Shown piece after piece: positions 57,017 to 64,000 of a stretch of DNA of 64,000 nt (within the stretch, counting starts at the first letter, position 1; each line of letters begins with the position of its first letter). The position numbers were made by a program, and so were the translations under genes. This DNA is from Clostridia bacterium (GTDB lineage Bacteria; Bacillota; Clostridia; Christensenellales; UBA1242). The notes under the pieces were generated by a model. That model was not told the origin of the DNA. It ran no database searches and saw nothing but the letters and a program-made list of their open reading frames with translations. The stretch lies in the NCBI GenBank assembly GCA_900753315.1, contig CAADYP010000003.1:4960-68959 (forward strand), in the 5' to 3' direction.

Positions 57017-58307
57017 CTATTAAAGTTTTTATTTGGTCTGCATATCTTTGAGTTTCTTCTTTGTTTGGGTGCTCAATCATTATGCGGATTTTTTCTTCTG
57101 TTCCGCTTGCTCTAACCAAAATTCTGCCCGCAGGAGCAATTTCGTTTGCAATTTTGTTTGTTAAAATTTTGAGTTCTTCATTGTTTAGAACTTTTATTTT
57201 ATCTTTGACATTGATGTTGATATTTGTTTGAGGAATAAGTTTGGCGTCAAAAAGTTCTTCCAAGTTTTTCCCTGTTTTTTTCATGATTTCACATATTTTG
57301 ATAGCCGTCAAAATCCCATCGCCAGTTTGTGCATAATTTTTTATTATGATGTGACCGGACTGTTCTCCGCCTAGACAAAGATTCATTTTATCCATGGCAT
57401 CAATGACATATTTGTCTCCAATGTCGGTGCGAATTAGATTTATTTTGTTTTGATTTAGACCCACCATAAGCCCACTGTTTGTGTGGCTTGTGCCAACGAC
57501 AGAATTTGCATATAAAAGTCCTTTTTGTTTCATAAAGTTTGCCAGAATATATAGCAATTTATCACCATCAAAAACCTCACCACTTTTGCCAACGGCAAGC
57601 ACTCTGTCTGCATCTCCGTCAAATGCAAACCCAACTTTGCTTTTTGTTTCCAAAACTTTTTGCACCAAATTTTCAATGTGTAAAGAACCGCAATTTATGT
57701 TTATATTCTCACCATCATTTTTGCAGAAAATTTTGTTTACTTTTGCACCCAATGTTTCAAAAACGCGTGGGCCGATAGCAAAACTTGAGCCATTGCTTGC
57801 ATCAAGGCATACTGAAAAACCGCCTAAATCTATGTCGGTCGAACCAATCAAATGCTCAATATATTTTTTTTGAAATGCTTTTCCATTCTCAAATTTTCCA
57901 CTTTTTTCACTGATAAAATTATTTGAGAAAAAGTTTTCTAAAAATTCTTCTTCGCTGTCCAAAAGTTTTCTTCCACTGCTATCAAAAACTTTAATTCCGT
58001 TGTATGCAGGTGGGTTGTGAGATGCGGTTATCATAACGCCATAGTCAAAACCTTCATTTTCAGTCAAAAAAGATATTCCTGCAGTTGGGATAACTCCCAC
58101 ATCGACAACATTTCCGCCGCCTTGCAAGACCCCAGATGCCAGCGATAATGTCAAAACATCGGCAGATGTGCGTGTGTCATGCCCAATGATTATTTTTGGA
58201 TTGGTTTTTATTTGAGTGAGAGCATTCCCAACCGAAAAAGCAATTTTTGCTGTCAAGTTTTTTCCGTATTCACCTCTTATTCCGTCTGTGCCAAAATAGT
58301 TTGCCAT
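57006..58307 (-). CDS. glmM: Phosphoglucosamine mutase
   Basis: GlmM converts glucosamine 6-phosphate to 1-phosphate for UDP-GlcNAc. The start at ATG 58307 follows GGAGAAG and gives MANYFGTDGIRGEYG; the length is 433 residues. The catalytic phospho-Ser is in MITASHNPPAYNG near 95-107, the metal loop DGDADRVLA lies near 236, and the sugar loop GGEQSGHII near 319. The C-terminal RASGTEEKIRIMIE binds phosphate. It is a single-gene unit and complete. Confidence 0.96.
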   Translation of the reverse strand: MANYFGTDGIRGEYGKNLTAKIAFSVGNALTQIKTNPKIIIGHDTRTSADVLTLSLASGVLQGGGNVVDVGVIPTAGISFLTENEGFDYGVMITASHNPPAYNGIKVFDSSGRKLLDSEEEFLENFFSNNFISEKSGKFENGKAFQKKYIEHLIGSTDIDLGGFSVCLDASNGSSFAIGPRVFETLGAKVNKIFCKNDGENININCGSLHIENLVQKVLETKSKVGFAFDGDADRVLAVGKSGEVFDGDKLLYILANFMKQKGLLYANSVVGTSHTNSGLMVGLNQNKINLIRTDIGDKYVIDAMDKMNLCLGGEQSGHIIIKNYAQTGDGILTAIKICEIMKKTGKNLEELFDAKLIPQTNININVKDKIKVLNNEELKILTNKIANEIAPAGRILVRASGTEEKIRIMIEHPNKEETQRYADQIKTLIEKI

Positions 58308-58405
58308 ATTCTTCTCCTTTTGTTTTTCCATAAATATTTATGAAGAAAGGGTGGTCAAAGTTTCCACTAAATAGTTATTATTTCATTATTTATTAAATCA
58401 ATCAC

Positions 58406-58434
58406 TTGCAAAATTTGTGCAAATCATTTACAAT
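58406..58434 (+). promoter_or_regulatory. Promoter of the acyltransferase gene
   Basis: TTGCAA (58406-58411), a 17-base spacer and TACAAT (58429-58434). Confidence 0.7.
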
Positions 58435-58473
58435 AGGAGCGTATGCACAGAAATTTTACAAGGGGAAGATAAA

Positions 58474-59388
58474 ATGGTTGACAAAGATGGGATAGAGAGA
58501 CCCGAGAAACTTGACGACAATATTTTGGAAATAAAAAATGAAACTCGCAAGGTTAAATTTGATGATAAATACAATTACAAAGTGAGAAACATCTTTTTCC
58601 GTGGCTGGTCATGGCTCATTAGAGCATTGGCTATTATCTTTTTCAATCCTTTTATGGTTTTGAAATACAATATGTGGACATTTGGAGTAAACAATCAAAA
58701 GTCTCTCAAACACAAACCATTTATCATAACATGTAACCATGTGCACTTGTTTGATGATGTCAGCATTGGTTCAAACTTGTTTGCTGGCAGGAAAATTTAT
58801 TTCACAACACTTGACAGAAACATAAAAAGACCTTGGATTGGTTTTTGGTTGCGTTCTTTGGGAGGTATTCCAATCCCTGCACATAGTTTGTCAGGAATGA
58901 AGAAATTTAACGAAGATATTGCTGAAATCTTGAGAGATGGCAAACCAGTTTTGTATAATCCAGAAGGATCCCTTTGGCCATGTTACAGAGAAATAAGACC
59001 ATACAAGCGCGGTGCATTTTCTATGGCTGCCAAAAACAATGTGCCAGTTTTGCCACTTGTTATCGTTTTTAAGAGAAAGAAAAAACGCAATGGGAAATTT
59101 AAATATACAATAAATTTTGCAATGTGCAAACCAATTTATCCAGATAAAACTTTGCCAGATGAAAAGAGTCAATCAGAAAAGATGATGCAACAAACTTATG
59201 AGGTGACAAAGAGAGTTGCAAAAGAATGGTATGAAATGCAAGATTGTGGATTTGGAGATGAAAAAATCCACCGCAAACTTACACCGGGCAGAAATTTGAA
59301 TTTTATTGATGATCATTGGGTAATAACTGAAGATAGAAAGAAGAACAAAAATGCAAAAGTTTTGGAAACTTACACATCAAAAAATTAA
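58474..59388 (+). CDS. PlsC-like 1-acylglycerol-3-phosphate acyltransferase
   Basis: The 304-residue protein starts at ATG 58474, after AGGGGA. It belongs to the LPLAT family, which acylates lysophosphatidic acid in the membrane. A hydrophobic helix (about residues 42-62) is followed by CNHVHLFDDVSIG (the HxxxxD motif), GGIPIPAHSLSGM and YNPEGSLWP (in place of FPEGTRS). The C-terminal part (residues 230-304) is charged and unknown. Whether it makes phosphatidic acid or another lipid is not certain. Confidence 0.88.
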   Translation: MVDKDGIERPEKLDDNILEIKNETRKVKFDDKYNYKVRNIFFRGWSWLIRALAIIFFNPFMVLKYNMWTFGVNNQKSLKHKPFIITCNHVHLFDDVSIGSNLFAGRKIYFTTLDRNIKRPWIGFWLRSLGGIPIPAHSLSGMKKFNEDIAEILRDGKPVLYNPEGSLWPCYREIRPYKRGAFSMAAKNNVPVLPLVIVFKRKKKRNGKFKYTINFAMCKPIYPDKTLPDEKSQSEKMMQQTYEVTKRVAKEWYEMQDCGFGDEKIHRKLTPGRNLNFIDDHWVITEDRKKNKNAKVLETYTSKN

Positions 59389-59390
59389 AT

Positions 59391-59423
59391 AAAAAAGAAA
59401 GCACATCAAATGCTTTCTTTTTT
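59391..59423. terminator. Two-way terminator after the acyltransferase gene
   Basis: AAAAAGAAAGCA pairs with TGCTTTCTTTTT around CATCAAA. It sits between convergent genes. Confidence 0.88.
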
Positions 59424-59430
59424 GTTTTTG

Positions 59431-60108
59431 TTATACTGCCAAAATGACATAAAACAAAATTGATACAAATTGCAAAATGCTACCAAACAGGACAAACAAG
59501 TGCCAAATACTGTGAATGTATTTTACCTTTTTGCCAAATCCGTAGAAAACAGCACCGACAGTGTAGCAAAGTCCGCCAGCAAGCAACCACCAGAATCCTG
59601 CGAGTTGTATATTCTGCAAAAGCGGATAAATTGCCAAGATGATGCACCAACCAAGGGCGATATACAAAATCATGCTCAAAACTTTCCATTTATACATATT
59701 TACGGCGTTTAAAACAATCCCCAAAATTGACAACGCCCAAACAATAGCAAACAATGTGTAGCCCCATGCTGGTGCATTTGTCAAAGTTATCAAGCATAGT
59801 GGGGTGTAAGTGCCAGCAATTAACAGGTAAATTGAGCAGTGGTCAAAAATTCGAAAAACCTTTTTTGCTTTGTTTGGTCTCAAAAAGTGATATATTGCAG
59901 ACATTGTGTAGGTGATTATCATGCAAAAACCATATATATACATACTGAAAATGCCGACTCCGTCACAATGCCAATGTGCATAGATTACGCCGACTATAAG
60001 AAAAATTATTCCAAATGCACCACCAACAATGTGGGTGACAGCATTAAAAATTTCTTCGCCTTTTGTATAGACTGGCAGAGATGTGTCATATTCTTTTTTC
60101 ACTTTCAT
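59431..60108 (-). CDS. Hemolysin III family (YqfA/PAQR-like) membrane protein
   Basis: The 225 residues have seven membrane helices. The metal-site residues of the PAQR-like family are visible: NAVTHIVGG near 22-30, SAIYHFL near 69, DHCSIYLLIAGTYTP near 89 and HSIWHLFVLFG near 201-211. The family may have a membrane hydrolase activity; in most bacteria the role is unknown despite the name. GGAG lies before the ATG. It shares the minus strand with gtrA, 28 bases away. Confidence 0.92.
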   Translation of the reverse strand: MKVKKEYDTSLPVYTKGEEIFNAVTHIVGGAFGIIFLIVGVIYAHWHCDGVGIFSMYIYGFCMIITYTMSAIYHFLRPNKAKKVFRIFDHCSIYLLIAGTYTPLCLITLTNAPAWGYTLFAIVWALSILGIVLNAVNMYKWKVLSMILYIALGWCIILAIYPLLQNIQLAGFWWLLAGGLCYTVGAVFYGFGKKVKYIHSIWHLFVLFGSILQFVSILFYVILAV

Positions 60109-60136
60109 ATGAAAATTTCTGTCTCCTTTTCAAAAA

Positions 60137-60586
60137 TTATAATGGCGTCTTGACTACCTTTAACATTTTCTCAAAAGCTATATCCCCAACTGTCTTGTTG
60201 CTTTTGCGGAAAACAACAAACTTTTGATACAAAAATTCGGTTACAAAGTTGATTATCATTGAAATTGCTGTTACCAAAAATCCTGGAACACCTATTTTTT
60301 CCAAAGCATGACCCCAAAGAGTTGAAAGTGGGGTAAACACTGCGTAATATATTGCAACCAAGAGCATTGAAAGTGGAATGTTGTTTGATGCTTGGAAAGT
60401 GTATTTGCGGTTGAATGTAAAATTCCAAAGCACAGACAAAACTAGGCTGACCAGATATGACACCCAATAATTTATATGTATCAGATCATACATAATTTCA
60501 AAAGTTGCGATTTGAATTAATCCAGCAGAGATTGAAAATAATGTAAATTTGATCACTTGCCATAATGTTTCTTTTTCCATTTTCAT
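60137..60586 (-). CDS. GtrA-like membrane protein
   Basis: The 149 residues have four membrane helices and the pattern of the GtrA/DPMS flippase family: a short N-terminus, FTLFSISAGLIQIATFEIM, YLVSLVLSVLWNFTFNRKYTF near 42-62, and a last helix ending KFVVFRK. The family moves lipid-linked sugars across the membrane. The TATAAT box on the minus strand ends 7 bases before the ATG and there is no Shine-Dalgarno site, so a leaderless mRNA is likely. Confidence 0.88.
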   Translation of the reverse strand: MKMEKETLWQVIKFTLFSISAGLIQIATFEIMYDLIHINYWVSYLVSLVLSVLWNFTFNRKYTFQASNNIPLSMLLVAIYYAVFTPLSTLWGHALEKIGVPGFLVTAISMIINFVTEFLYQKFVVFRKSNKTVGDIAFEKMLKVVKTPL

Positions 60587-60593
60587 GTCATGT

Positions 60594-60602
60594 ATTATAG
60601 CA
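60594..60602 (-). promoter_or_regulatory. Extended -10 box for leaderless gtrA-like gene
   Basis: TGC-TATAAT on the minus strand ends 7 bases before the ATG at 60586. Confidence 0.72.
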
Positions 60603-60676
60603 ATGGGCTAAAAATTTGTAAAGCAAAATAGTTAAAAAATTTTAAATAAATTTGGCTTTGATTTTTTGTTTGTATG

Positions 60677-60685
60677 TGTTATAAT
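60677..60685 (+). promoter_or_regulatory. Extended -10 box for leaderless engB
   Basis: TGT-TATAAT (60677-60685) ends 6 bases before the ATG at 60692; no Shine-Dalgarno site is present. Confidence 0.75.
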
Positions 60686-60691
60686 CATTCT

Positions 60692-61270
60692 ATGAATATA
60701 AAAAGTGCAAGATACCTCACAAGTGTTGTGGAAGAAAAGAAAATTTTGAAAGATGATATGGTCGAGTTTGCTTTTGTTGGAAGAAGCAATGTCGGAAAGT
60801 CATCACTTATCAATTCTCTCTGCAACCAGAAAAATTTGGCAAAAATATCATCAACCCCAGGACTTACAAAGATGATAAACTATTTTGTCGTCAATGACCT
60901 GTTTAGGATTGTTGATTTGCCTGGTTATGGTTATGCAAAGACGGCACAAAAACATATTGCAAACTGGGCGGGATTGATGGAAAAATATTTGATTGGTTCA
61001 CCAAATTTGAAAACAGTTTTTGTTTTGGTAGATTGCAGACATGATCCAAGCGAACTTGACAAGATGATGCTAGAATTTTTAAATTCTTATCAAATACCTT
61101 ATTGTATCGTTGCGACAAAAGTGGACAAAATTGCAAAGTCAAAAGTTCCACAAGCGTGTGCACAAATTGCAAAAGTGCTTGGAGTAAGAAAAGAGTTGGT
61201 GCAAGGATATTCGGCAGAGACTGGTTTTGGCAGAGACAAACTTCTTGAATATATTGAAAATATGCTTTAA
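60692..61270 (+). CDS. engB: Ribosome biogenesis GTPase EngB (YsxC/YihA)
   Basis: EngB helps build the 50S subunit. The start at ATG 60692 gives MNIKSARYLTSVVEEKK; the earlier in-frame ATG lies inside the -10 box. The 192 residues show G1 GRSNVGKSSLINSL, G2 SSTPGLTKMINYF, G3 DLPGYGYA, G4 TKVDK and the SAET loop for G5. Lon or clpX, common neighbours, are absent. A terminator follows directly. Confidence 0.95.
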   Translation: MNIKSARYLTSVVEEKKILKDDMVEFAFVGRSNVGKSSLINSLCNQKNLAKISSTPGLTKMINYFVVNDLFRIVDLPGYGYAKTAQKHIANWAGLMEKYLIGSPNLKTVFVLVDCRHDPSELDKMMLEFLNSYQIPYCIVATKVDKIAKSKVPQACAQIAKVLGVRKELVQGYSAETGFGRDKLLEYIENML

Positions 61271-61278
61271 TAAAAAAG

Positions 61279-61308
61279 AAAAACGACCTAGCAAAGGTCG
61301 TTTTTTAT
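61279..61308 (+). terminator. Terminator after engB
   Basis: AAAAACGACCT pairs with AGGTCGTTTTT around AGCAA; T-rich on both strands. Confidence 0.88.
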
Positions 61309-61334
61309 TAGGTATAAAATTTGAGCAAAAAAAA

Positions 61335-61706
61335 TTATTCGTCTCTTTTGTCGTGTGCATGAAGGCATGGACATTCGCCAGCACAATACTTTTGTTCGTC
61401 AAATGGAATGTTGTGTTTGATATAATAATCTTTTACAGCGGCTTTAACTGCTTCTTCTGCCAAAACAGAGCAGTGGAGTTTGTAGGCTGGGAGCCCGTCC
61501 AATGCTTCTGAAATTGGTTTACCATTTGTGCCACGAGTGCTTTCTACAAGACGGTCTTTTTTGAGCATTGCAATAATTTTTTCGATATATTTGCAAGAAA
61601 TGCCTTGGCGTTTTGAAATGTCAGTTATTGAAACGAAGTCATTATTGTTTCTGGCAAGGTCAGCCATAATTCTTACACCATATCTTGCTTTTGTTGTAAG
61701 TTCCAT
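61335..61706 (-). CDS. Rrf2-type regulator fused to an IscU-like C-terminal tail
   Basis: The protein has 123 residues with AGGAG 6 bases before the ATG. Residues 1-60 are the Rrf2 winged helix (ELTTKARYGVRIMADLAR, SITDISKRQGISCKYIEKII, RLVESTRG). From about 63 the sequence changes to ISEALDGLPAYKLHCSVLAE, EAVKAAVKDYY, which is the C-terminal helix region of IscU/NifU scaffold proteins, with the ligand Cys in HCS (residue 79). A Cys-rich end (YCAGECPC) follows. The Rrf2 dimer helix and cluster Cys are absent. It may be a true fusion or a remnant of an iscR-iscS-iscU cluster. Confidence 0.8.
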   Translation of the reverse strand: MELTTKARYGVRIMADLARNNNDFVSITDISKRQGISCKYIEKIIAMLKKDRLVESTRGTNGKPISEALDGLPAYKLHCSVLAEEAVKAAVKDYYIKHNIPFDEQKYCAGECPCLHAHDKRDE

Positions 61707-61724
61707 ATGTTCTCCTATGTGCAC

Positions 61725-61753
61725 ATTTTACACCAACTCAAAATAATTTTCAA
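61725..61753 (-). promoter_or_regulatory. Promoter of the Rrf2-IscU-like gene
   Basis: On the minus strand TTGAAA (61748-61753), a 17-base spacer and TAAAAT (61725-61730), then AGGAG and the ATG. Confidence 0.8.
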
Positions 61754-61836
61754 CGAATTTTGCGAGATTTATATATTTGCAATTTGCCAAAAATTTACAA
61801 AAATGTATGATATCGTTTACAAAAATTATAATTATG

Positions 61837-61845
61837 TGATATACT
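61837..61845 (+). promoter_or_regulatory. Extended -10 box for the leaderless surface lipoprotein
   Basis: TGA-TATACT (61837-61845) ends 6 bases before the ATG at 61852; no Shine-Dalgarno site fits. Confidence 0.7.
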
Positions 61846-61851
61846 CATCAT

Positions 61852-64000
61852 ATGAGAGTGAAGAAAATCTTATTTTCTTTAATATTTGCTTTGCTTGGTA
61901 TTATGTGTGTGACAGGCAGTGTTTTTCTTTTGCAAGGATGCAGTCAATCTACTTCTGAAAATGGCGGGGGTGGGATTTCTGAGAATCCAGAAAGTGAAGA
62001 TCCAGATGATCCAAACGATAAACCTACTGAAATGCAATCACATATCGAATCTACACTCACAAAATATGTTCAAAATACTTCAGGACAATATCTAGAGGCG
62101 ACAGGTGGAGGCTCGGCTGTCATTGTCTATGATTATGTGCTTGGTGGATATGATAGCACGGACTGGGATATCCCTGGAATTACACTAGGACTTAACGATT
62201 CTTCTGCAAGTGGGAGATGTACAACAAGTGGTGACCCTTGGACAAACAGATGGCGCTCAAAAATAACAGCAACTGCGGCTGAGCATTTTTCTTTTTTCAA
62301 ATATGATGGGAAATATTCAAATGGTAGTGATTGGGTTTCTGTGACAAAAACGGACAATCCTTACATTCAAGATGATATCATCACCACAGATAGTGGGATT
62401 TGGGGAACTTCATATATAAATCTTAATATTTTGTTTTCAAGAAACAAATACACAGTATACTTTGATCCAAATGGTGGATCTGGGAGTATTTCACTCAGAT
62501 ATGTGTATTATCAAGCATCAGTAGGCACATTGCCAACTGCAGTAAGAAATGGGTATAGTTTCACTGGTTGGTACACTGCCGCAAGCGGTGGTAGCAAAAT
62601 AAGTAGTAGTACTACAATTACCAAATCTGTCACATATTATGCACATTGGTCAGCAAACACTTACAAAGTGACTTTAAATGCAAATGGAGGTTCTGGTGGG
62701 ACAACTGCTGTTTGGTTTAAATATGGGACGAATACATATTACAGCAATTCATCTTGCACTACGACAATAAGTTCAATTACAAAACCTACCAGAACGGGCT
62801 ATACATATGATACTAGCAAAGGATTTTATATAAAAAATGCTGTGAATGGTGCGTCTGATGGAGAAAGATATATTGCATATGAGTCGGTGGCTTTTGCGTC
62901 GGACCTATGCACGGACATATATTCGGATGTTACATTAATATGCAATTGGACGATAAATACCTATAGGCTATCTATCAACTATTATTCAAGTGCAACAAAT
63001 CGACCTCAATTGACAACAACATCCGAGACATGCTATGTCGCAGATGAAACATTATCAGCACCGACCACCAATTCAAGTTATACATTTACATATATCACGC
63101 ATACATATACTATGGAGTCACAAGCCATTACATTCAAATTGAATAGTGGGGGCGCTTATTCTTATTTTTTGAGACTTAACCAGGCTCCGACAACAACGGA
63201 ATATCATAAATTGTTTACCTCTGTGACAGATACTTATACATTTGATTGGACGCCAGTCACAGACTCAACGATAAATATATATGTTTATCAAAGGTATTCA
63301 ATTTCATACATTTCAAACCATGGATCAGGAACCACCCCTTCTACTCAATATAAAATTCATGGCACACCAATTACACTTGGGACAAATAGTCTAACGAGAA
63401 CAAGTTATACGGCAAATGGTTGGAATACAGACAGTTCTGGAACTGGTACGCAATATGCATCTGGTGCGACATATTCGGATAATTCAACAGCAAGGACACT
63501 ATATGCAAACTGGACACCAAAAACTTGCACAGTTACTGTGAATATAAAGGCTTCAACAAATGGGAGTACTTATCTAAATATTGCGGGCGGTTCGGTTTCA
63601 ATTGGATATAGCTATAGTGTTAGTAACATACTACATACTACTACATTTAATCACACTGCAGTTTCATGCTCGATTAGTATTGTATTGATCAGCCAACTGG
63701 TTACATTTACTCCTACAGCAAACACTGGATATGTCTTTGCGGGAATGTCAACAAGTTCGAGCGCTCCATATAATATGTCGAATTTAAGCTTTACGCCTAC
63801 GACACAAGGGGCGAGTTACACATATTACGCATACTTTAATAAATTATCAGGGAATATAGTGAAGTATGTAAGCAAAAACTCCGCGACATATTCAGATATA
63901 TCTGTTAGCAACATTTCTGGCCATCAATTCAAACAAAATGCGGATGGTTTTTGGGAAAGCCAAAACTGGGGTATTCATAATTCATATGCTTTGGCAAAAG
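61852..64000 (+). CDS. Large surface lipoprotein with InlB/Listeria-Bacteroides-type repeats (partial)
   Basis: The frame is open from ATG 61852 to the window end, over 716 codons; the stop is outside. A lipoprotein signal comes first (hydrophobic residues 6-27, then LQGC with C30). A short Gly/Asp/Pro linker follows. From about 200 come repeats of the List_Bact_rpt type: VYFDPNGGSGSI with GYSFTGWYT and YYAHW (about 201-265), VTLNANGGSGG (from 272), and a third ending TLYANW (about 484-554). Such proteins are surface-exposed and may bind host or other cells. Codons are richer in ACG, TCG and ACA than in neighbouring genes. Confidence 0.88.
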   Translation, partial: MRVKKILFSLIFALLGIMCVTGSVFLLQGCSQSTSENGGGGISENPESEDPDDPNDKPTEMQSHIESTLTKYVQNTSGQYLEATGGGSAVIVYDYVLGGYDSTDWDIPGITLGLNDSSASGRCTTSGDPWTNRWRSKITATAAEHFSFFKYDGKYSNGSDWVSVTKTDNPYIQDDIITTDSGIWGTSYINLNILFSRNKYTVYFDPNGGSGSISLRYVYYQASVGTLPTAVRNGYSFTGWYTAASGGSKISSSTTITKSVTYYAHWSANTYKVTLNANGGSGGTTAVWFKYGTNTYYSNSSCTTTISSITKPTRTGYTYDTSKGFYIKNAVNGASDGERYIAYESVAFASDLCTDIYSDVTLICNWTINTYRLSINYYSSATNRPQLTTTSETCYVADETLSAPTTNSSYTFTYITHTYTMESQAITFKLNSGGAYSYFLRLNQAPTTTEYHKLFTSVTDTYTFDWTPVTDSTINIYVYQRYSISYISNHGSGTTPSTQYKIHGTPITLGTNSLTRTSYTANGWNTDSSGTGTQYASGATYSDNSTARTLYANWTPKTCTVTVNIKASTNGSTYLNIAGGSVSIGYSYSVSNILHTTTFNHTAVSCSISIVLISQLVTFTPTANTGYVFAGMSTSSSAPYNMSNLSFTPTTQGASYTYYAYFNKLSGNIVKYVSKNSATYSDISVSNISGHQFKQNADGFWESQNWGIHNSYALAK

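Overview
The window looks like the chromosome of a low-GC, Gram-positive bacterium of the Clostridia type. The evidence is A/T-rich codon use with AGA as the main arginine codon, TGA used as a normal stop, Shine-Dalgarno sites of the AGGAGG type, zinc-binding forms of S14, L24 and L36, WhiA, a T-box tyrS, and the sporulation proteins SpoIIE and a CwlD-type amidase. An uncultured gut Clostridia lineage is a reasonable guess; the genus cannot be fixed from this sequence alone.

Positions 1-1060 hold a partial tRNA (probably Asn), a tRNA-Pro on the minus strand and one unrecognised gene. Positions 1247-17126 are one long S10-spc-alpha ribosomal superoperon, from rpsJ to rplQ. It includes secY, adk, map, a KOW-type small protein, infA, rpmJ and rpoA, and has a consensus promoter and a 270-base structured leader. 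After a very A/T-rich gap come pnuC, murB-dtd, a PHP phosphoesterase-whiA-dnaE-pfkA group, an SPOR-like membrane protein, a patatin lipase with a ComEC-like metallo-hydrolase, a shikimate-kinase-like protein without a P-loop overlapping transketolase, an unknown protein and a membrane-anchored hydrolase.

Positions 33.5-36.7 kb are the accessory core, all on the minus strand. They hold a phage-tail-like small protein, a secreted SH3-like protein, and an operon of one Cys/His-rich protein followed by three related small proteins that share an almost identical C-terminus. A fourth relative sits alone at 55.7 kb. This family is the best candidate here for an undescribed (perhaps toxin-immunity-like) system. 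Next come the CwlD-like amidase, spoIIE, tilS, a propeller protein, degV, a YjzC-like peptide, T-box-tyrS, yigZ-recX-acpS, a mazF module with an unfamiliar partner, rpoZ, and the priA-def-fmt-rlmN-rsgA-rpe group, which lacks the usual rsmB, PP2C phosphatase and PASTA kinase genes.

The last 9 kb hold a stand-alone GGDEF protein, tRNA-Glu, a MarR-like regulator, glmM, an acyltransferase, hemolysin III, GtrA and EngB. They also hold an Rrf2 regulator fused to an IscU-like tail, and the start of a large lipoprotein with InlB/Listeria-Bacteroides-type repeats that runs off the end. A theme outside the ribosomal operon is that about eight genes have a good -10 box ending 5-7 bases before the ATG and no Shine-Dalgarno site, so they are probably read from leaderless mRNAs.
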